Assembly: GCA_910586125.1 (NCBI GenBank)
Contig: CAJUHP010000011.1
Span: 27,826-91,825, forward strand
Direction of reading: 5' to 3'
Length of the DNA: 64,000 nucleotides
DNA from: an uncultured Lachnospiraceae bacterium
GTDB lineage: Bacteria > Bacillota > Clostridia > Lachnospirales > Lachnospiraceae
Made by a program: the position numbers and the translations under genes. Under the pieces are notes generated by a model. That model was given only the letters and a program-made list of their open reading frames with translations, was not told the DNA's origin and did no database searches. Shown here piece after piece: positions 59,362-64,000 of the stretch. The stretch's first letter is position 1, and every line of letters begins with the position of its first letter.

Positions 59362-60216
59362 ATGGCGATAGAACTGAAGGATGTCAGCTATGTATATGAG
59401 GGCGGCAGTCCCCAGGAAATCCATGCGCTGAATCACGTTACGCTGCAGATTCCCGACGGCCAGTTTATCGGTCTGATCGGGCATACTGGGTCCGGAAAAT
59501 CCACTTTGATCCAGCATTTAAACGGATTGGTGCGGGCCACGGCAGGGGATATTGTGTTCAACGGCAGGAGCATCTACGGCGAAGGGTTTTCCATGAAGGA
59601 GCTGCGCAGCAAAGTGGGGTTGGTTTTTCAGTATCCGGAGCATCAGTTGTTTGAGACCGATGTCCTGACTGATGTCTGTTTCGGACCGAAGAATCTGGGA
59701 CTGGATGCGGAGACGATCCGCGTGCGGGCCAGAGAAGCGCTGGATGCGGTGGGGCTGGATTCCTCGTATGATACCGTATCGCCGTTTGAGCTGTCTGGCG
59801 GTCAGAAGCGCCGCGTGGCGATCGCCGGCGTGCTGGCGATGAAGCCGGATGTACTGATTTTGGATGAGCCGACGGCGGGCTTGGACCCGAAGGGACGGGA
59901 CGAAATTCTTGATCAGGTGGCTAAGCTTCACAGAGAGCAGAAAATCACCGTGGTGCTGGTGTCCCACAGCATGGAGGACGTGGCAAAGTATGTGGACCGC
60001 ATCATCGTGATGAATCACGGCAGCGTGGCTTTTGACGGCGCGCCCAAAGAGGTGTTTGCTCACTACAGAGAACTGGAGAAGATCGGCCTGGCGGCGCCGC
60101 AGGTGACATATATTGTACATGAACTGAAAAAAAGAGGCTTTCCCATTTCTGGGGATATTACCACTGTGGAAGAGGCGAGGCAGGCAATTTTACAGGTGAT
60201 CGGGGATAAAATATGA
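59362..60216 (+). CDS. ecfA2: ECF transporter ATPase EcfA2
   Basis: A 284-residue ABC ATPase: Walker A GHTGSGKST, FQYPEHQLFE Q-loop, signature LSGGQKRRVAIAGVLA and Walker B VLILDEPTAGLDP. The upstream start at 59320 is in frame, but GGAGACAGACAG precedes the ATG at 59362. It overlaps ecfT by four bases. Confidence 0.95.
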   Translation: MAIELKDVSYVYEGGSPQEIHALNHVTLQIPDGQFIGLIGHTGSGKSTLIQHLNGLVRATAGDIVFNGRSIYGEGFSMKELRSKVGLVFQYPEHQLFETDVLTDVCFGPKNLGLDAETIRVRAREALDAVGLDSSYDTVSPFELSGGQKRRVAIAGVLAMKPDVLILDEPTAGLDPKGRDEILDQVAKLHREQKITVVLVSHSMEDVAKYVDRIIVMNHGSVAFDGAPKEVFAHYRELEKIGLAAPQVTYIVHELKKRGFPISGDITTVEEARQAILQVIGDKI

Positions 60217-61016
60217 TAAGAGACATTACAATCGGACAATACTACCAGACAGATTCCCTGCTGCACCGCCTGGACCCCCGTACCAAGCTGATGGGGACCG
60301 TAGTTTTTATTGTCTCTCTGTTTATGGCGGGCAACTGGCTTTGCTATGTGCTGGCGGCTGTGTATCTGGCGCTAATGATTCGTCTTTCGCATGTGCCGTT
60401 TCACTTTATTGTGAGAGGGCTGAAGGCGGTGGTGATTCTGCTTTTGATCAGTGTGGGCTTTAACCTGTTTCTGACAGGCGGGGAGACGGTTTTGGTACAG
60501 TGGGGGATTTTCCGGATCACACTGGAAGGGCTGAAGCAGGCGGCTTTTATGGCGCTGCGGCTGATCTTTTTGATCATGGGATCTTCTCTGATGACACTGA
60601 CCACGACGCCGAATCAGTTGACGGACGGGCTGGAGACCGGACTGGGATTTTTAAAAAAGCTCCATGTGCCGATCCACGAAATCGCCATGATGATGTCCAT
60701 TGCGCTGCGCTTTATCCCGATTCTGATCGAGGAGACCGACAAGATTATGAAAGCGCAGATGGCCCGCGGCGCGGACTTTGAGACCGGCAATCTGATCCAG
60801 AAGGCCAGAGCGCTGGTACCGATTCTGGTTCCCCTCTTTATTTCCGCGTTCCGCCGGGCGACGGATCTGGCGATGGCGATGGAGGCGCGCTGTTATCACG
60901 GCGGGGAAAACCGAACCAAAATGAAACCTCTGCAGTATGAGAAAAGAGACCGTCTCTCTTACCTGGTTCTGGCTGCGTATCTGGCTGCGGTGATTGTCCT
61001 GGGGCGTATGCTATGA
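60213..61016 (+). CDS. ecfT: ECF transporter transmembrane subunit EcfT
   Basis: A 267-residue membrane protein with about five hydrophobic segments. It starts IGQYYQTDSLLHRLDPRTKL and has the two coupling-helix motifs that contact the ATPases, ARG in QMARGADF and ARC in EARCYH. It overlaps both neighbours by four bases, so the ecfA2-ecfT-truA message is translationally coupled. Confidence 0.95.
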   Translation: MIRDITIGQYYQTDSLLHRLDPRTKLMGTVVFIVSLFMAGNWLCYVLAAVYLALMIRLSHVPFHFIVRGLKAVVILLLISVGFNLFLTGGETVLVQWGIFRITLEGLKQAAFMALRLIFLIMGSSLMTLTTTPNQLTDGLETGLGFLKKLHVPIHEIAMMMSIALRFIPILIEETDKIMKAQMARGADFETGNLIQKARALVPILVPLFISAFRRATDLAMAMEARCYHGGENRTKMKPLQYEKRDRLSYLVLAAYLAAVIVLGRML

Positions 61017-61783
61017 AGCGGATCGAACTGATTGTGGCGTATGACGGAACAAAATACTGCGGCTGGCAGATTCAGAAAAACGGCGTTACGGTGGAGGAAG
61101 TACTGAACCGGGAGCTTTGCCGTCTCCTGGGGGAGAACGTGGCGGTGATCGGAGCCAGCAGAACCGATTCCGGTGTCCACAGCCGCGGTAATATCGCCGT
61201 ATTTGACACCGAAACCCGAATTCCTCCCGAAAAGATTTGTTATGCGCTCAATGAGCGCCTTCCGGAAGATATTGTGATACAGCAGTCCTGCGAGGTGCTG
61301 CCGGATTTTCATCCGCGCAAATGTCTAAGCCGGAAAACCTATGAATATCGGATCTGGAATCGGAGGTTTAAAGACCCGTTAAACCGTCTGTATTCATATT
61401 TTGTGTATGTCCCGCTTGACTTGGCAGCCATGCAGGAGGCTGTCTGCTGTCTGCGGGGCGAGCATGATTTTGCCAGCTTCTGCTCCTCGGGCTCCCAGGC
61501 CGTCAGCACCGTTCGTACGCTGTACGAGGCGTCGGTGGAGAGGGAGGGCGATCTGATTACCGTGCGTCTGACCGGCAACGGATTTTTATACAATATGGTG
61601 CGCATTATTGCCGGCACCTTGATAAAAGTGGGAATGCATGTGTACCCGCCTTCCCATATGAAGGAGATTTTGGAGGCCAGAGACCGCCGGGCCGCAGGAC
61701 CGAAAGCGCCTGCCGTCGGGCTGACATTGATGAAGATAGAGATTGATGAGAAGGAACCCCATTATCCGCAGCATGTGGAATAG
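61013..61783 (+). CDS. truA: tRNA pseudouridine synthase A
   Basis: A 256-residue protein. The catalytic aspartate is Asp52 in GASRTDSGVHSRGN, and LTGNGFLYNMVRIIAGTLI lies near 192-210. It makes pseudouridine at positions 38-40 of tRNAs. It begins four bases inside ecfT. Confidence 0.96.
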   Translation: MKRIELIVAYDGTKYCGWQIQKNGVTVEEVLNRELCRLLGENVAVIGASRTDSGVHSRGNIAVFDTETRIPPEKICYALNERLPEDIVIQQSCEVLPDFHPRKCLSRKTYEYRIWNRRFKDPLNRLYSYFVYVPLDLAAMQEAVCCLRGEHDFASFCSSGSQAVSTVRTLYEASVEREGDLITVRLTGNGFLYNMVRIIAGTLIKVGMHVYPPSHMKEILEARDRRAAGPKAPAVGLTLMKIEIDEKEPHYPQHVE

Positions 61784-62873
61784 AATCCGAAGGATGGAGG
61801 GCGGGCGCCCGATGGCCGCTGTGGTTTTGGTGTTGGCAGGGCTGTCTCTTGGCGTGGGCCTGATGAGCGGGCCGGGTTATCCGGGAAAACCCTGGCTTCG
61901 TGACGCGGCCGCAGGAGGAGCGCAGAGCGGGGCGGAAGGAGATGACGGCCCAGGGAACGATGCAGAGAGCGGGACAGAAGGAGACGGCAGTTCCACGGCA
62001 GAGGGCGCAGAGCGGGAGAGCGGAGCGGAGAAAGGGAACGCAGAAGGCAGCGGGGCGGAGCAAAGGGAAGGGGAGCGTCCTGCGGGAGTCTATAAGTTCC
62101 ATGAAAGCGAAGGAAATTCTTTGGAGCCGGAGACGCTTCCCGTCGGACAGCTTATGTATGTGAAGCTGGAGGAGTACGGCAGCAGCCTTCCTTACTTTGA
62201 TGGCGCGGGGAACGAACTGGGACGTTTGAATCAGGGCGATCCGCTGGAGGTTCTGCCGTGGGAGGGGGAGATGGCTCCCGTCTATTATAACGAAGACTGC
62301 GACGTGGCCTATGTGGAGGCCCGCTTTCTTTCACCGGAACAGCCGGGAAGACTGGTGCGCCCGGCACAGGCTCCCAGTCTGCCGCCTGAGGAGGCCGGAA
62401 CGGTTTCTATCCGTATTTATAAGGAAAGGCGCGATCTGGAGCTTTTGAGCGACGGGGAGGTTATTGCAACCTATTCGGTGGGCCTGGGCGGCTGGCCGTG
62501 GGATACGAAGAACGTCAAGGGAGACAGCCGGACGCCGGAGGGCAGTTATTATGTCTGCGTGCGCAACGCCAACAGCCGTTTTCATCTGGCACTGGGCTTG
62601 TCCTATCCCAACAAAGAGGACGCTGTGCGGGGCCTGGAGAACGGCGTGATCACCAAGAAACAGAAGCAGGCGATTGACCGCGCCATTGACGCGGGAGAGA
62701 AACCGCCCTGGAATACGGGGTTGGGCGGCGAGATCATGATCCATGGCGCCAGCGAGGATGGGAAAGGCGCCGAGTGGGACTGGACGGCCGGGTGTATTGC
62801 CGTGGAGGATGCCGTGATAGATATTTTGTGGGAATATTGCCGCCTGGGAACAGAGGTAACGATTGAACCATAA
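61746..62873 (+). CDS. Membrane-anchored L,D-transpeptidase (YkuD domain)
   Basis: About 375 residues. A basic N-terminus and one hydrophobic segment (near 23-45) anchor it outside; a long Glu/Gly/Ser low-complexity linker (about 50-115) follows, then a possible SH3-like segment (about 130-205). The YkuD domain (about 220-375) carries His333 in IMIHGASED and Cys350 in TAGCIAVED, the catalytic pair. It would form 3-3 peptidoglycan crosslinks or attach wall proteins. Start codons 61746, 61773 and 61812 are all possible; the first two overlap truA. The insertion between truA and rplM is not the usual order. Confidence 0.85.
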   Translation: MRRNPIIRSMWNRIRRMEGGRPMAAVVLVLAGLSLGVGLMSGPGYPGKPWLRDAAAGGAQSGAEGDDGPGNDAESGTEGDGSSTAEGAERESGAEKGNAEGSGAEQREGERPAGVYKFHESEGNSLEPETLPVGQLMYVKLEEYGSSLPYFDGAGNELGRLNQGDPLEVLPWEGEMAPVYYNEDCDVAYVEARFLSPEQPGRLVRPAQAPSLPPEEAGTVSIRIYKERRDLELLSDGEVIATYSVGLGGWPWDTKNVKGDSRTPEGSYYVCVRNANSRFHLALGLSYPNKEDAVRGLENGVITKKQKQAIDRAIDAGEKPPWNTGLGGEIMIHGASEDGKGAEWDWTAGCIAVEDAVIDILWEYCRLGTEVTIEP

Positions 62874-62942
62874 ACACGGCAGGCCGCAGAAGACATGGAC
62901 TTTGAAACCGAAATAAGGTCTGGAAAAATCATGTTTTTGTGC

Positions 62943-62971
62943 TTGACACGCCGGGATCAGTGTACTATAAT
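62943..62971 (+). promoter_or_regulatory. Consensus promoter of rplM-rpsI
   Basis: TTGACA (62943-62948), 17 bases, TATAAT (62966-62971): a perfect match to both consensus boxes. The transcript would carry about 105 leader bases. Confidence 0.9.
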
Positions 62972-62977
62972 AAATAA

Positions 62978-63080
62978 GCTGTGACATTTAAGACAGTAGC
63001 AAATATTCCATGCCCCGGTGATGCGATCTATCGAGAAATGTCCAATCTGTTTGGAGAAAAGAAATAATACAGGAGGTTCC
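62978..63080 (+). promoter_or_regulatory. rplM leader, candidate L13 leader
   Basis: The position, length and lack of an open frame fit the Firmicute L13 leader that L13 uses for autoregulation. A conserved secondary structure could not be confirmed by eye. Confidence 0.4.
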
Positions 63081-63085
63081 AACCA

Positions 63086-63514
63086 ATGAAGACATTTATG
63101 GCTAGTCCGTCTACGATTGAAAGAAAATGGTATGTGGTTGACGCCGCAGGACATACATTGGGTCGTCTGACATCTGAGGTGGCAAAGGTTTTGAGAGGTA
63201 AGAACAAGGCAATTTTCACTCCCCATATTGATACCGGCGATTATGTGATCATCATCAATGCCGACAAAGTGAAAGTAACCGGTAAGAAGATGGAGCAGAA
63301 GATTTACTATAATCACTCCCAGTATGTCGGCGGAATGAAGGAGACAAAGCTGCAGGAGATGATGGCGAAGAAGCCGGAGAAGGTAGTCGAGCTGGCTGTC
63401 AAGGGTATGCTTCCCAAGGGACCTTTGGGAAGAAGCATGATGAAGAAGCTCCATGTGTACGCCGGCCCTGAGCATCCGCATACGGCTCAGAAGCCCGAAG
63501 CGTTAACATTCTGA
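63086..63514 (+). CDS. rplM: 50S ribosomal protein L13
   Basis: A 142-residue protein: MKTFMASPSTIERKWYVVDA start, GHTLGRLTSEVAKVLRGKNK near 22-41 and KGMLPKGPLGRSMMKKLHVYAGPEHPH near the end (read in parts). An AGGAGG site precedes the ATG. Confidence 0.97.
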   Translation: MKTFMASPSTIERKWYVVDAAGHTLGRLTSEVAKVLRGKNKAIFTPHIDTGDYVIIINADKVKVTGKKMEQKIYYNHSQYVGGMKETKLQEMMAKKPEKVVELAVKGMLPKGPLGRSMMKKLHVYAGPEHPHTAQKPEALTF

Positions 63515-63539
63515 TCAGGACCGGAAGGAGGAAAATACA

Positions 63540-63932
63540 ATGGCTGCTGCAAAATTTTATGGAACAGGCAGAAGAAAGAAATCCATCGCGAGAGTATATC
63601 TGGTACCCGGTACCGGCAACATTACGATCAATAAAAGAAGCATTGACGAATATTTTGGTCTGGAGACCCTGAAGGTAGTGGTGCGTCAGCCCCTGGCTGC
63701 CACTGAGACAGCGGATAAGTTCGATGTTTTAGTGAATGTGCATGGCGGCGGTTTCACTGGACAGGCCGGTGCCGTTCGTCACGGCATTGCCCGCGCTCTG
63801 CTGGAGGCAGATCCGGAGTACCGTGCCGTGCTGAAGAAGGAAGGCTATCTGACCCGCGATCCTCGTATGAAGGAGAGAAAGAAATACGGCCTCAAGGCGG
63901 CTCGTCGCGCTCCGCAGTTCAGCAAGCGTTAA
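63540..63932 (+). CDS. rpsI: 30S ribosomal protein S9
   Basis: A 130-residue protein: FYGTGRRKKSIARVYLVPG start and the C-terminal KKYGLKAARRAPQFSKR tail, whose last residues contact the P-site tRNA. It follows rplM after 25 bases with GGAGG. Confidence 0.98.
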   Translation: MAAAKFYGTGRRKKSIARVYLVPGTGNITINKRSIDEYFGLETLKVVVRQPLAATETADKFDVLVNVHGGGFTGQAGAVRHGIARALLEADPEYRAVLKKEGYLTRDPRMKERKKYGLKAARRAPQFSKR

Positions 63933-63951
63933 ATTTTATCAAAATGGCTCA

Positions 63952-63990
63952 AAAAGCCCGGAAAATCAAGGTTTTCCGGGCTTTTGCTTT
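63952..63990 (+). terminator. Terminator after rpsI
   Basis: A perfect 14-bp stem, AAAAGCCCGGAAAA (63952-63965) with its complement (63972-63985), and T-rich sequence after it. Confidence 0.9.
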
Positions 63991-64000
63991 TGATAGGGTT

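Overview
The window looks like a chromosome segment of a moderately GC-rich Gram-positive anaerobe of the Clostridia, most likely Lachnospiraceae-like. The evidence is zinc-ribbon S14, L33 and L36, an LL-diaminopimelate aminotransferase route, GatCAB, an ECF transporter cluster beside truA, lipoprotein and Tat lipoprotein signals without outer-membrane genes, strong AGGAGG ribosome sites, and secreted glycan and glycoprotein enzymes. I cannot name the genus. I saw no tRNA, rRNA, CRISPR array, phage or insertion sequence.

Layout. 1-5.5 kb: the 3' part of a very large M60-type surface metallopeptidase, then a membrane-anchored surface protein with a proline/glutamate repeat linker. 5.6-9.1 kb: rpmG-secE-nusG-rplK-rplA-rplJ-rplL with structured leaders before rplK and rplJ. 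rpoB/rpoC do not follow rplL; a terminator, an MscS channel and typA do. 12-21.7 kb: metabolism: argG (reverse), a C39-like cysteine-protease-fold protein, a divergent glutamine synthetase with an ANTAR regulator, dapF-dapL, and gatCAB. 21.7-37 kb: accessory genes: GNAT, GH29 fucosidase, HlyC/CorC protein, GT8 glycosyltransferase with a deacetylase-like barrel protein, DUF255 thioredoxin-domain protein, a solute-binding lipoprotein, and a LysR regulator divergent from an FMN/FAD reductase. 37.1-53.4 kb: the S10-spc-alpha ribosomal super-operon from rpsJ to rplQ. 53.4-58.3 kb: AraC regulator and divergent flavin-fold lipoprotein, remains of a toxin-antitoxin pair, DUF1846, a uracil/hypoxanthine-DNA glycosylase-like protein and tmk. 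58.4-64 kb: ecfA1-ecfA2-ecfT-truA, an L,D-transpeptidase, and rplM-rpsI ending in a terminator.

Two observations stand out. The glutamine synthetase at 14.3 kb lacks two metal-binding glutamates and an active-site arginine, and it is followed by an ANTAR protein whose receiver domain lacks its phospho-acceptor aspartate; together they look like a sensor pair rather than an enzyme and a two-component regulator. Inside the ribosomal operon, between rpsQ and rplN, are three tandem 52-bp copies of a double-hairpin element in which every change falls outside the stems. Other points are a long-range paired leader before rpsJ, a structured gap between rpsM and rpsK, a fused toxin-antitoxin scar, and the separation of rplL from rpoBC and of rpsJ from the str operon. 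All functional statements come from reading the sequence and from knowledge of the families; no database search was run.
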